Source: Desulfovibrio sp. Marseille-P6017 (GTDB taxonomy: Bacteria; Bacillota_A; Clostridia; Peptostreptococcales; Peptostreptococcaceae). Taken from it: 64,000 nt of DNA. The translations under genes and the position numbers were made by a program. The notes under the pieces are model-generated. The model did not search any database. It had not been told where the DNA came from and saw only the letters and a program-made list of their open reading frames with translations. Shown one piece after another: positions 8,288-17,408 of this stretch (position 1 is its first letter; each line of letters begins with the position of its first letter). The stretch lies in NCBI GenBank assembly GCA_900604495.1, contig UWOR01000014.1, forward strand, positions 26,462 through 90,461, given 5' to 3'.

Positions 8288-9790
8288 TTATTTTTTATAA
8301 TATACTCCCCAAAAAGTTTCAATAATTTCTTTATCTGTTTTTTTAGTTATACTTGATACTAACACAAATAGCATTAATGATATAAATAGTGGAAGTACAA
8401 TCGTATGTAAACCAAAGGGTCTTGGCCAAATTTTGCTAAATAATACATATGTACCTATTCCAGAAACAATAGATGCAATAGCACCATAAGAATTTGCTCC
8501 CTTCCAGTATAAACCTAATATAATAGGCCATAAGAAAGTAGATATTATTCCTGCATTAGCGTATAAATTAAGCCAAACAATTAAATCTGGTGGATTAAAA
8601 ACAACTAAGTATATAGCTACTCCAATAATAGCTGTAGCAATTATACTAATCATACCAGTTTTTTTAGAATTATTTTTTAATTTTGGATTAATGTAATTTA
8701 TATATAGGTCATTTACTATCGTTCCAGATGCAACTAGTAATTGTGAGTCAACCGTTGACATTATAGAAGCAAGCGGTCCTGCTAGAAGTATACCTGCAAT
8801 TATTGATGGGAACAGCTTTGTTGTAAGAGTCGGAATTACCAGGTCACCTGATTCTATTCCACTTATTAAAGTAACTCCAAAAGCTCCCACTAAATGCATT
8901 CCTAAAAGTAATATCATAGAAACTATAGTTCCATATTTTATACCTTGATGTAAACTTTTAGTATCTTTATAACTCATAGCTCTTTGAGATACTGATGGTA
9001 TTCCAACAACTGCAAATCCAACTAAGATCCAAAATGATGTAACCCAAAGTATTGTCATATGCCCCTCACTTATACCAAATGGAGTTATCATACCTTCATT
9101 TATTAGTTCCATATTAGAAATTATATTTTCAATTCCACCACCAGCAATTACTGTCCCTACAAATATAGTTATTGTTGCAATTGTCATTATTATTCCTTGA
9201 ACAGTATCTGAAACAGTAACTGCTCTAAATCCACCTATTACAGTATGTACTATTACTGTTATTCCAAAAGCTGCTAAGGCTACATTGTAATCAAGTCCAA
9301 CTGCTCCTTGTAATAGTCTTGAAGCACCTACCCATTGTGCTGCCATAGCTGCTACAAAAAATGCTACTATTGATAATGATGTAATTACCACGACTATATC
9401 TGATTTATACCTAGCTCTTAAAAAATCTGTAATTGTTACTGCATTTATTCTTCTTGCTATTATAGCAAACTTCTTACCTAAAACTGCTAGCGTAAAATAT
9501 CCAGTCGGCATTTGAGCCATGGCTAAAAACACCCATCCTAATCCTTGTGTATAAGCTGTTCCAGGTCCTCCTATAAAGCTCCCTGCACTAAGATAAGTAG
9601 TAACTAAGGTCATTGCTAAAACAAATCCACCAAGCCCTCTATTACCAGTCATATATTCATCCATAAATCCATTTTCACTTTGTGAATTTCTAGCTGCATT
9701 TACATATCTCATGGAGTAAAATCCTACAGCAAAAACTACTAAAAAGTAAATTAATATTGGAATTAAAACTCCATAATTAATATCATTCAT
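8288..9790 (-). CDS. panF: Sodium/pantothenate symporter PanF
   Basis: Sodium:solute symporter family protein of 500 aa with about 13 membrane segments. The YLSAGSFIGGPG segment near residue 65 and GFRAVTVSDTVQG near 185 are typical of PanF, which imports pantothenate with Na+ for coenzyme A synthesis. Its start codon overlaps the stop of the yhdT-like gene by one base, the standard yhdT-panF arrangement, which strengthens the substrate call. The hydrophobic core and length are intact. Confidence 0.9.
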   Translation of the reverse strand: MNDINYGVLIPILIYFLVVFAVGFYSMRYVNAARNSQSENGFMDEYMTGNRGLGGFVLAMTLVTTYLSAGSFIGGPGTAYTQGLGWVFLAMAQMPTGYFTLAVLGKKFAIIARRINAVTITDFLRARYKSDIVVVITSLSIVAFFVAAMAAQWVGASRLLQGAVGLDYNVALAAFGITVIVHTVIGGFRAVTVSDTVQGIIMTIATITIFVGTVIAGGGIENIISNMELINEGMITPFGISEGHMTILWVTSFWILVGFAVVGIPSVSQRAMSYKDTKSLHQGIKYGTIVSMILLLGMHLVGAFGVTLISGIESGDLVIPTLTTKLFPSIIAGILLAGPLASIMSTVDSQLLVASGTIVNDLYINYINPKLKNNSKKTGMISIIATAIIGVAIYLVVFNPPDLIVWLNLYANAGIISTFLWPIILGLYWKGANSYGAIASIVSGIGTYVLFSKIWPRPFGLHTIVLPLFISLMLFVLVSSITKKTDKEIIETFWGVYYKK

Positions 9791-10098
9791 TAATCAAACT
9801 CCTTTTTATATTTTTCAAATTCTTCTTTTGTAAGCCCTTCTAATGACATATTTTTAAATAATTTATTTATCATAACTACAGTCAATATTGAAAATAATAT
9901 TCCTCCTATTATACAACTCATAAAAAACCAGGTTGGAAATCCTAATATATATGTATATTCACTTACAGGCTTAGACCCTAATCCATATCCCCATGCAAAC
10001 CACCATATTAAATTTAATAATCCAAGTAATAAACCCATTATTGCTTCTCTATTACATTGTTTGAATCTAGGATCTTCTATTATTTTATCTTCTTTCAT
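9790..10098 (-). CDS. yhdT: YhdT family membrane protein (DUF997), PanF partner
   Basis: Small 102-aa protein with two membrane segments (about residues 20-40 and 50-78). It carries FKQCNREAI and the NLIWWFAWGYGLG segment typical of YhdT proteins. It is translationally coupled to panF by a one-base overlap, as in many bacteria, and is thought to be an accessory subunit of the pantothenate symporter. Its molecular role is not established. Confidence 0.88.
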   Translation of the reverse strand: MKEDKIIEDPRFKQCNREAIMGLLLGLLNLIWWFAWGYGLGSKPVSEYTYILGFPTWFFMSCIIGGILFSILTVVMINKLFKNMSLEGLTKEEFEKYKKEFD

Positions 10099-10165
10099 TT
10101 AAGCTCTCCTTTTTGTATTTAAACTAATATACTTAAATATAAAATTCCCATAAAAAAATTAATTC

Positions 10166-10222
10166 ATTCAAATAATAAAAGGGATATCTTATATATATAA
10201 GACATCCCTTTTATTATTTGAA
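10166..10222 (-). terminator. Terminator after the opine-dehydrogenase-like gene
   Basis: Long near-perfect inverted repeat: AATAATAAAAGGGAT opposite ATCCCTTTTATTATT around a short AT loop. It begins directly at the stop codon of the gene ending at 10224. Confidence 0.88.
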
Positions 10223-10223
10223 T

Positions 10224-11360
10224 TTATAAACTTGTATAAAACTCTATTAATTCTTTTTTCGTTTTAATACCTTTGTTTTGAGGAATTAATAATTCCTTAG
10301 AATCTCTACCTTTTAATTGAGTTCCTACTAAATACTCTTTATTTAATAAGTATTCTGACCATCTTATAATCTCATCTAACTTAGGAGTATCTAACTCACA
10401 AAGCTCTGCAAATGCCTTTATAATACATAATCCAAACTCAACATCTTCTATAAAGTATCGAGAACTTAAATCTGGAATAAATCCATCTATACACTTAACT
10501 ATTGGTGAACCTATGCCTTGAAAACCTGGTGCTGTATTTATTTTATGGCTTAAAACGCTTGGGTCTTCTGTTTCAAATCTAGTTTTTATTTGCTCAATAC
10601 ATTTTGAATTAAAGTTATTATTTTCATTTAATGATTCAAATATAGTATATAGCTCTTCATCTAATTCTAATAATGTTTTAGATGCTTCATCTCCCCATTC
10701 TTCATAGAATAGAGGACTTCTTTTGTATACAGTTTCTCCATGTTTATAATCTTTAAATAATTCATACAATCTTGATGGATGCATTATTGGATTTGATGGA
10801 GATAATGTTATAGCTAAATAATTGCTTACTGGCTTACATGTAATGTCTATTAACTTGGTCATATCTTCACATATTTTTTCTGTATATTTACTTGGTATTG
10901 CTCCGATTTTCATAAATGGATTTTTTTCTTTAAGTACAACACATTCTCCATATTTTTCTAATCTTATTATTGATGGTACTCTTTGCGTTCCAAAGAATAT
11001 AGCACCTTTTTCTATTAATTTTTTAGCAAAATACTCTTTTCCTCCAAATCCCGGTATAATCCCTACAACAGCATTTGGTTTTACAAAATTACTTATTTCA
11101 TTAATTGTTTTTTCAATTAAGAATGATGGATGCGTTATTAAAATATAATCCGCATCTTTAACTGCTTCTTCTAAACTTGAAGTAACGCAGTGTAACTTTA
11201 CATTGTGACTTAAGTTCTTTTCTTCCTCAATTAGAATTAGTTCATCCTTAAATAAGTGTGGTTTTGAAGTATGTATCCATACCTTACAATCTTCCTTCAT
11301 TGATATATAAGCTGCAAGGTACGTTCCTATGTTTCCCGCTCCAATTATACATATATTCAT
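10224..11360 (-). CDS. NAD(P)-dependent octopine/nopaline (opine) dehydrogenase family protein
   Basis: 378 aa with an N-terminal Rossmann domain (GAGNIGTYLA at 7-16) and a C-terminal helical octopine-dehydrogenase domain (NPIMHPSRLYE near 205 holds the conserved His). Family members reductively join an amino acid and a keto acid; distant relatives are ketopantoate reductases. It has its own terminator and lies just upstream of yhdT-panF on the same strand. The neighbourhood makes a link to pantothenate conceivable, but the C-terminal domain is of the opine type and the substrate is unknown. Confidence 0.8.
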   Translation of the reverse strand: MNICIIGAGNIGTYLAAYISMKEDCKVWIHTSKPHLFKDELILIEEEKNLSHNVKLHCVTSSLEEAVKDADYILITHPSFLIEKTINEISNFVKPNAVVGIIPGFGGKEYFAKKLIEKGAIFFGTQRVPSIIRLEKYGECVVLKEKNPFMKIGAIPSKYTEKICEDMTKLIDITCKPVSNYLAITLSPSNPIMHPSRLYELFKDYKHGETVYKRSPLFYEEWGDEASKTLLELDEELYTIFESLNENNNFNSKCIEQIKTRFETEDPSVLSHKINTAPGFQGIGSPIVKCIDGFIPDLSSRYFIEDVEFGLCIIKAFAELCELDTPKLDEIIRWSEYLLNKEYLVGTQLKGRDSKELLIPQNKGIKTKKELIEFYTSL

Positions 11361-11489
11361 ATCATTTCAACACCTTTCCTTTGATGAATTTTTAAATATT
11401 TTTACATTATACATGATAAATCCATAAAATGGTACCTTTATTTTCAAATTGTAATCTTTGTAATATTTTCAATATATAATCATTTTAGT

Positions 11490-12665
11490 TTAAAATTCTT
11501 TGTCTATAGTGATTATACAGTTATATTTCGGATTTAAATTTATTATTTCTTCGGTTATATTATTTTTTATTTTATCTTCATTTTCTTTATCCTTTAAATA
11601 ACTTGCATCAACTACTATATCAAAAATTAAGTTTATTTCTTCTTCACCCTCAGTAATTCTAAAATCATGCATAGATTTTATATAATCATATTTACTAATT
11701 ATTTTTTCAACCATATCTTTCTCTTTTTTAACCTTATCACAATGTATACACATCGGATCCATATGAATTACTAAGTATATATTTAACTTCTCTGAAATCT
11801 CACGCTCTGCTCTATCAATAATATTGTGAATTGTAACTATATCTAAATTTGATGGAATTTCTGCATGAATAGATGCCATACATTTTCCAACTCCATAATT
11901 ATGTATTATTAAATCATGTACTCCAATTATATTTTCATAGGATAATACCCCTTCAGTAATAGATTTGACCATATTTTCATCTGGGGCTTCTCCAAGAAGA
12001 GGACTAACTGTATCTTTTACTAAAGAGAAACCAGCATAAAGAATGGCAGCTGATACTATTAATCCTACATAACCATCTATTGGTATAGATGTAAATCTAG
12101 CTGCTACAAAAGATATTAATACACAGCTTGATGTAAATACATCTCCAAGTGCATCAAGTGAAGTTGCTTTTAATGCATTTGAGTTTATTTTATTACCTAT
12201 AGTTTTATTAAATATACTTAACCATATTTTAATTAAAACAGATAATAAAAGTAATATAAATGGTATAAATTCAAATGTTATTTCTACTGGATTTATTATC
12301 CTTTCTATTGATGACTTTACAAATTGAAATCCTACAATCATTACCATAAATGCAACCACAAGAGCTGATAAATACTCCATTCTTCCATGACCAAATGGAT
12401 GCTCTTTATCAGGTGGTCTATTTGCTAATTTCACTCCAATTATAGTTATTATTGAAGATGCCATATCTGATAAATTGTTAAATCCATCTGCAGTAATCGA
12501 TACACTATTGGTTATAAATCCTACCCCTAATTTTATAATGGTTAATATCAAATTAGAAATTACCCCAATAAGACCTGCAAAATATACGTACTTATTTCTT
12601 ACAACCTCATTTTCTATATCTTCGCTATTAGATATAAGTTTTTTTACTAAAAAGTTTGAAAACAT
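11490..12665 (-). CDS. Cation diffusion facilitator family transporter
   Basis: Proton-coupled divalent metal exporter of 391 aa: six membrane segments in residues 28-220, then a long cytoplasmic ferredoxin-like domain. The metal site is visible as ADGFNNLSD in segment 2 and LDALGD in segment 5. Having Asp rather than His there suggests the Mn/Fe-type branch, not the Zn branch (inference). HPFGHGRMEYL is the usual segment 2-3 loop. The C-terminal domain is extended (about 170 aa) and contains HMDPMCIHCD, a possible extra metal site. Single-gene unit divergent from the Nudix gene. Confidence 0.9.
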   Translation of the reverse strand: MFSNFLVKKLISNSEDIENEVVRNKYVYFAGLIGVISNLILTIIKLGVGFITNSVSITADGFNNLSDMASSIITIIGVKLANRPPDKEHPFGHGRMEYLSALVVAFMVMIVGFQFVKSSIERIINPVEITFEFIPFILLLLSVLIKIWLSIFNKTIGNKINSNALKATSLDALGDVFTSSCVLISFVAARFTSIPIDGYVGLIVSAAILYAGFSLVKDTVSPLLGEAPDENMVKSITEGVLSYENIIGVHDLIIHNYGVGKCMASIHAEIPSNLDIVTIHNIIDRAEREISEKLNIYLVIHMDPMCIHCDKVKKEKDMVEKIISKYDYIKSMHDFRITEGEEEINLIFDIVVDASYLKDKENEDKIKNNITEEIINLNPKYNCIITIDKEF

Positions 12666-12807
12666 AGTATTTCTCCTTAAACTTTAATAATTATATAACT
12701 ATTTATAGTATTATTTTTATACTAATATTTATTCTATACTTAATTATACATATCTTTATAATCTATGGTAATATAAATATATCAACTTATTTTAAAAGGA
12801 GTAGAAT

Positions 12808-13368
12808 ATGGATTATATAAAAAGTATTCAAAATTATAAACCTTATAATGAACAAGAATCACGTGATAAAGAACTTATTTTAAGTTGTTTAAATAATTTT
12901 TCTGATATTTTAACTAGAGAAAATACGGTAGCTCATATAACTAGTTCTGGATATATAGTTAATAAAAATAGAGATAAAACACTTATAATATTTCATAAAA
13001 TCTATAACTCTTGGTCTTGGACTGGTGGACATGCTGATGGAGATAGTGACTTGCTTAAGGTTGCGATTAAAGAAGCTAAAGAAGAAACTGGCCTAAAAAA
13101 TGTAATTCCTATTATTGAAGATATTTTATCATTAGATGTACTTACTGTAGATGGTCATGTGAAAAAGGGTAATTACATATCATCCCATTTACATTTATCA
13201 GTTGCGTATTTACTAGAAGCTGATGAAGATGAAGAACTTATAATCAATGAAGATGAAACTAAAGGTGTTATGTGGATTCCAATAAATGAAGTTGATAAGT
13301 ATTCAACTGAACCTTATATGATCGAAGTTTATAAAAAATTTAACAAAAAAATTAAGGGATTACTTTAA
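12808..13368 (+). CDS. Nudix hydrolase
   Basis: 186-aa nucleotide-diphosphate-type hydrolase. The Nudix box runs GGHADGDSD...[10 protein letters not shown] (about residues 72-95), with KEAKEE supplying the metal-binding glutamates; Asp replaces the first Glu of the box. The preceding [11 protein letters not shown] segment resembles IDI/MutT-like Nudix proteins. Substrate unknown. It is a single plus-strand gene divergent from the CDF exporter, with AAAAGGAG as ribosome-binding site and a shared terminator at its 3' end. Confidence 0.88.
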   Translation: MDYIKSIQNYKPYNEQESRDKELILSCLNNFSDILTRENTVAHITSSGYIVNKNRDKTLIIFHKIYNSWSWTGGHADGDSDLLKVAIKEAKEETGLKNVIPIIEDILSLDVLTVDGHVKKGNYISSHLHLSVAYLLEADEDEELIINEDETKGVMWIPINEVDKYSTEPYMIEVYKKFNKKIKGLL

Positions 13369-13386
13369 AGTATTCCCTTAATTTTC
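13349..13386. terminator. Bidirectional terminator between convergent Nudix and HD genes
   Basis: AAATTAAGGGA is repeated inverted around a 13-nt loop with T-runs on both sides. It overlaps the last codons of the Nudix gene and ends at the stop of the HD gene. Confidence 0.85.
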
Positions 13387-13961
13387 TATAATTCACCTTT
13401 TAATCCAATATCCTCTGCTACTTCACGCATTCCAAGTATGGAATTATTTATTACATCATCTAAGCTCATACCAAGCATTTCTGCTCCATTTTTTATAACT
13501 TCTCTATTTACACCTTCAGCAAATCCCTTAGATTTAAATTTCTTTTTAACCGATTTTAACTCTAAATCCATAATACTTTTAGATGGTCTCATTATAGCTG
13601 TCGCACTTATAAGTCCTGTTAGTTCATCTATAGTATATAATACTTTTTCCATATTGCTTTTAGGCTTTACATCACATACTAATCCATATCCATGACTAAC
13701 TACTGCCCTAATTAATTCTTGATCTAATCCTTTATCTTCCATTATATCTACAACTTTTTTACAATGTTCATTAGGATACATCTCATAATCTAAGTCATGA
13801 AGTAGTCCAACTACACCCCATTTTTCTTCATCTTCACCATATAGTCTTGCAAAGTACTTCATAACTCCTTCTACACTAAGGGCATGCTTTATTAAATGAT
13901 CTTCTTTGTTATATTCATTAAGTAATTTTAATGATTCTTCTCTATTTGGAAATTTACCCAT
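13386..13961 (-). CDS. HD/HDIG domain phosphohydrolase-like protein
   Basis: 191-aa protein of the HDIG-type family. A metal-binding HD pair lies in GLLHDLDYEMYP near residue 53 and further histidines in EHCKK and VVSHGYG. Fellow family members hydrolyse nucleotides or phosphoesters, but the specific substrate is unknown. The C-terminal half (from about residue 130) is helical and carries no recognised second domain. It stands alone on the minus strand with a GGAGG ribosome-binding site. Confidence 0.85.
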   Translation of the reverse strand: MGKFPNREESLKLLNEYNKEDHLIKHALSVEGVMKYFARLYGEDEEKWGVVGLLHDLDYEMYPNEHCKKVVDIMEDKGLDQELIRAVVSHGYGLVCDVKPKSNMEKVLYTIDELTGLISATAIMRPSKSIMDLELKSVKKKFKSKGFAEGVNREVIKNGAEMLGMSLDDVINNSILGMREVAEDIGLKGEL

Positions 13962-14078
13962 GAGTTTACCTCCTTTTTATATGTTACTTAATTATTTACA
14001 TATATGTTGTGTTGTATTCAACTTAGATGTAATTGTAGGATTCTTTAATTATAATTTCAATAATAATTTAAAATTATA

Positions 14079-14122
14079 AAAAAATTAGCCTTAGAATTTT
14101 GGAGGAATTCTAAGGCTTTTTA
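14079..14122. terminator. Strong terminator closing the hydrogenase/SpoIIE operon
   Basis: AGCCTTAGAATT at 14087-14098 pairs with AATTCTAAGGCT at 14106-14117; A-runs and T-runs flank it on both strands. It is downstream of the gene ending at 14245. Confidence 0.9.
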
Positions 14123-14244
14123 AATAAGTTAAGGGTTATTTATTTCATTTAAAATTAGGTTAAGGGTTTGATTCTGTTTCTAATTACATTATATATATTA
14201 ATTGTGTCATTTTTATGGCAAAATCAGTACAATACTAGTACATG

Positions 14245-15405
14245 TCAATAGTATTCAACCTCTACTATTTTTCCCAATTCTATTAAAATATTTTTAAGTT
14301 CATTTAATAGGTATAATTTAATGCTTAATTCATTTGGAAAATCGGGGTTTTGATGTGCTGGATTTATTGCTCTTCCTATAATCATTTTAATATGAGTACA
14401 ATCTTCATATAGTATTCTAGCTAACTGTGATGCCCCATCTTCTTTATAAATAAAACTTAACTCGTTGGATGATTTTATTTTATTTAATTTTTCTATAGCT
14501 TTTCTTAATGTAAGAACGCCCTCTGTAACTAAATCAATTCTATCTATGTAGCCAATTGGTGGTACATCTTTGTCTATAAATCTAAAACTTGTTTTTACTT
14601 GAACACCTAACTCTCTAGCAACTATATTACCTGCAGTTCCTCCACATACTATTCTTTTTCCGTGGGTAGCCATAATTTCTTGTACTATTTCTCTATCTTT
14701 ATTTTTATCTATTGGAGGACCTGAAAATAATACAGCTTTATTTGAAGAAACTGCTTTTATAGTCATTACAGTTGTATCATCACCTGGCTTTTCCATATAT
14801 AATTGATTACATGCCCCTAATAAATTGTTATTTACCTTCTTAGCACTCATTCCACTATTAGTGAATCTTCTTAGATAAACTGCTATATCTTTCCATCCCC
14901 ATCCTAAATTTAAGATTTCACCTACACCAGCATAAATAGCACCATCACTTACTACTACTAAAAGATCATTTTCTTTTAACTCAAATTTACATTCTCTTAT
15001 TTTACGGTTATCAATTATTTTTTCATTCCAATTTATAGGTCTGGTATCTCCATTTCTTAAAAAAAATACACTTGGATTATCAAACTCTGCAATATATGCT
15101 ATTCCATTTGTATCTACACTAATAATAGTAAATGTGGAATAAGATACTTGTCTTACTTTGCATATTGGTAAAGTATTTATAATAGTATCTACAACCTCTT
15201 CTATATCTAAACCTTCTTTTAACATAGTTAAAGCTATTTTAGCAGTTAAGGTTGCTAAAATATTGGCTTTTACTCCACTACCTAAACCATCTGACATAAC
15301 AGCTATAAATTTATCATCACCATTATAAAATTCTACTCTATCTCCGCATAACTCTTCTTTATATTTATTTAAGCTCCCTGATGCAAAGTCTATAAAAAAC
15401 CTCAT
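14245..15405 (-). CDS. SpoIIE-type PP2C phosphatase linked to the sensory hydrogenase
   Basis: 386 aa. Residues 1-235 form a PP2C/SpoIIE phosphatase domain with metal aspartates in VMSDGLGSG, VVSDGAIYAG and PGDDTTVM. It is not SpoIIE itself: there are no membrane segments. A further C-terminal domain of about 145 aa (from FSGPPIDKNKD) contains CGGTAGN and has no function I recognise. The gene overlaps the hydrogenase gene by one base, so the two products are probably made in fixed ratio. Inference: it is the output arm of an H2/redox sensing switch and dephosphorylates an unknown protein target. Confidence 0.85.
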   Translation of the reverse strand: MRFFIDFASGSLNKYKEELCGDRVEFYNGDDKFIAVMSDGLGSGVKANILATLTAKIALTMLKEGLDIEEVVDTIINTLPICKVRQVSYSTFTIISVDTNGIAYIAEFDNPSVFFLRNGDTRPINWNEKIIDNRKIRECKFELKENDLLVVVSDGAIYAGVGEILNLGWGWKDIAVYLRRFTNSGMSAKKVNNNLLGACNQLYMEKPGDDTTVMTIKAVSSNKAVLFSGPPIDKNKDREIVQEIMATHGKRIVCGGTAGNIVARELGVQVKTSFRFIDKDVPPIGYIDRIDLVTEGVLTLRKAIEKLNKIKSSNELSFIYKEDGASQLARILYEDCTHIKMIIGRAINPAHQNPDFPNELSIKLYLLNELKNILIELGKIVEVEYY

Positions 15406-17117
15406 TAATTAATTCCTTCCTTTTCTAATATAAGCTTTTTTAGTTTCGTTAAAGTTACCTTTGTTTCAGCTGTAGTTTCACCTAGTAAGCTTGCTATTTC
15501 CTGCGCTACCATCATTTGCTTATTTATAACTTCTTGAGCCATATTTATAGAATCTACTTTCATTTTTTGAAGCTTTTTTTCGATATTTTCATCTTTTGTT
15601 ATATCATCTGCAATCCATATTATTACATTATTTTCTTCTAACCATATTATTGTTTGAATAAGAGTTCTGTTATTTTCTAAAGTAATTTTTTCTCTTATAA
15701 TATTAGTCTTTTTGTCTTTTACATTTTTAAATGTATCTTCATCTAAATACATTATAATTGGCATTCCTTTACTAAAACCTCTTTGTATTGAGAAAAATTT
15801 TTCTGCAGCTGGGTTGAACTGTATTATATCTAAGTTTTCATCTATTAATCCTATTAGATTTGGAGTTGAGTCAAAAATTACATCCGATAGATTTTCAGCC
15901 TTTTGTCTCATAAATGGTAGGCACATATCAACTTCTGCTATTTTGTTATAAACAGCAACTGCTTTTTCTCTACATGTGGAATAACCACATACACCACAAT
16001 TTAATTCATCACTTTTTTTATTCTTCCCCATAGAGTTTAATATTTGCATTATTTCACTTTCATTTGGCTCTTTAAGTGGACAGCTTAGATTTTCAAATTC
16101 TTTATCTAAATTTATTTTATATTCCAATATTTCTGTTGATGGTTTGCTATAATCATAATTTTTTTCTTTAATTGATTTTGCATAATTAATTAAATTTATT
16201 TTTCTTTCATAGTATGTAACTCCATCTGTAGGCATGCCTGACCCCCCTAAACACCCATGTCTACATACATTTAGCTCAAATAATGTATTTGTAAATCTTT
16301 TGTCTTGGATTGCATCTAGAATTTTAATGCTATCTTCTATTCCATCTACTGCTATTATTTCCTTTTTAGTATAGTTATCCTTTATAAAATTACTAGTTTC
16401 TCCAACTATAGATACTAGTAATTTTTCTTTATACGTTTCATCAAAATCTTCTTCACTTAAACTTTCCAATTTTACATTACTTGATTTAATCCATTTTTTT
16501 AACTCTCCAAATGTAATTACAGCATCAACAGAATTTTCATAATAAGCTTCTGCTTTCTTTGCTAAACATGGACCTATAAAAACCACTTTAGCATCTTCAC
16601 CATATTTCTTTTTCAGTATTCTTCCATGATATATAAATGGTGAAATTACAGGTATTAAATTTTCTTTAATAAGTGGATAGTGCTTTTGAATAAGATTATT
16701 CATTGCTGGACAAAAGCTAGTTATATAGTTATTTTTATCATCTTTATTGGCATATATTTTATATTTTTCTATAATTGGATCAATTGATACAACAGTTTCT
16801 TCTATATAGTCAAAACCTAGTCTTCTTAATAATTTAGGTATCTTTTTACTATCATTTCCAAATATTGATGAAAAACTTGGAGCTACTGAAGCTACTACCT
16901 TACTATCGCTTTTTATATATTGCTTTACTTTAGATAATTCTGATTTTATAAGTTTATTTTTTTGTGGACATACTTTAGAACATTCGCCACACACTATACA
17001 TCTCTCTTCCATAATTTGCGCTTGCCCATTTTTTACTTTAATTGCATTTACAGGACATACTCTTACACATGCGTAACAGCTTCTACAGTGATTTTTATTA
17101 AAATTTGTATACCACAT
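15405..17117 (-). CDS. Putative sensory [FeFe] hydrogenase with PAS domain (HydS/group C type)
   Basis: 570 aa. Order: two 4Fe-4S clusters (CRSCYACVRVC at 11-21, CIVCGECSKVC at 40-50), hydrogenase H-domain (L1 TSFCPA 133-138, L2 GPCLAKKAE 182-190, L3 VCRHGC 284-289), an Fe-S domain (CGVCGYSTC 374-382 plus C399), PAS domain about 410-515, and a helical tail. All four H-cluster cysteines remain, but the neighbouring Cys of TSCC, which passes protons in catalytic enzymes, is Phe here, and MPC is GPC. Such changes are known in sensory, low-activity hydrogenases. It lies between a 2Fe-2S protein and the phosphatase gene. Confidence 0.87.
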   Translation of the reverse strand: MWYTNFNKNHCRSCYACVRVCPVNAIKVKNGQAQIMEERCIVCGECSKVCPQKNKLIKSELSKVKQYIKSDSKVVASVAPSFSSIFGNDSKKIPKLLRRLGFDYIEETVVSIDPIIEKYKIYANKDDKNNYITSFCPAMNNLIQKHYPLIKENLIPVISPFIYHGRILKKKYGEDAKVVFIGPCLAKKAEAYYENSVDAVITFGELKKWIKSSNVKLESLSEEDFDETYKEKLLVSIVGETSNFIKDNYTKKEIIAVDGIEDSIKILDAIQDKRFTNTLFELNVCRHGCLGGSGMPTDGVTYYERKINLINYAKSIKEKNYDYSKPSTEILEYKINLDKEFENLSCPLKEPNESEIMQILNSMGKNKKSDELNCGVCGYSTCREKAVAVYNKIAEVDMCLPFMRQKAENLSDVIFDSTPNLIGLIDENLDIIQFNPAAEKFFSIQRGFSKGMPIIMYLDEDTFKNVKDKKTNIIREKITLENNRTLIQTIIWLEENNVIIWIADDITKDENIEKKLQKMKVDSINMAQEVINKQMMVAQEIASLLGETTAETKVTLTKLKKLILEKEGIN

Positions 17118-17132
17118 GTTATCCCCCTTCTT

Positions 17133-17378
17133 TTATATATATGGTATTATCTCTTTTTCAAAAATTTCCCTTACATTATCTCTTGAAACAGATAAAATTT
17201 CTCCATCCCATCTCATAACAGATACACCATTAGTGCATCTATCTAAACAAAATGAACCATATAACTCTATATTATCTTCTAATTTAAATTCATTTATTAA
17301 TTCTTGAAACTTTTTTATAACCTCATCTGAACCCTTTAAATGACACGAACTTCCTATGCATATTTTTATATTTTTCAT
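17133..17378 (-). CDS. Thioredoxin-like 2Fe-2S protein (NuoE-type), hydrogenase operon
   Basis: 81-aa protein with four conserved cysteines: C7 and C12 (CIGSSC) and a C-terminal pair in FCLDRC. This is the 2Fe-2S thioredoxin-like fold of NuoE/HndA proteins, without their N-terminal helical part. It is 15 bp upstream of the hydrogenase gene on the same strand. Inference: it exchanges electrons with the N-terminal clusters of the hydrogenase, as in Hfs/HydS-type clusters. Confidence 0.85.
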   Translation of the reverse strand: MKNIKICIGSSCHLKGSDEVIKKFQELINEFKLEDNIELYGSFCLDRCTNGVSVMRWDGEILSVSRDNVREIFEKEIIPYI

Positions 17379-17408
17379 AAACTATCCCCTCAACTATCAA
17401 AATAGTAT

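Noticed and set aside
14120..14185. Two GTTAAGGGTT copies about 30 bp apart
   Set aside because: Too short and single a pair to separate from chance in this spacer; no link to a promoter was seen.
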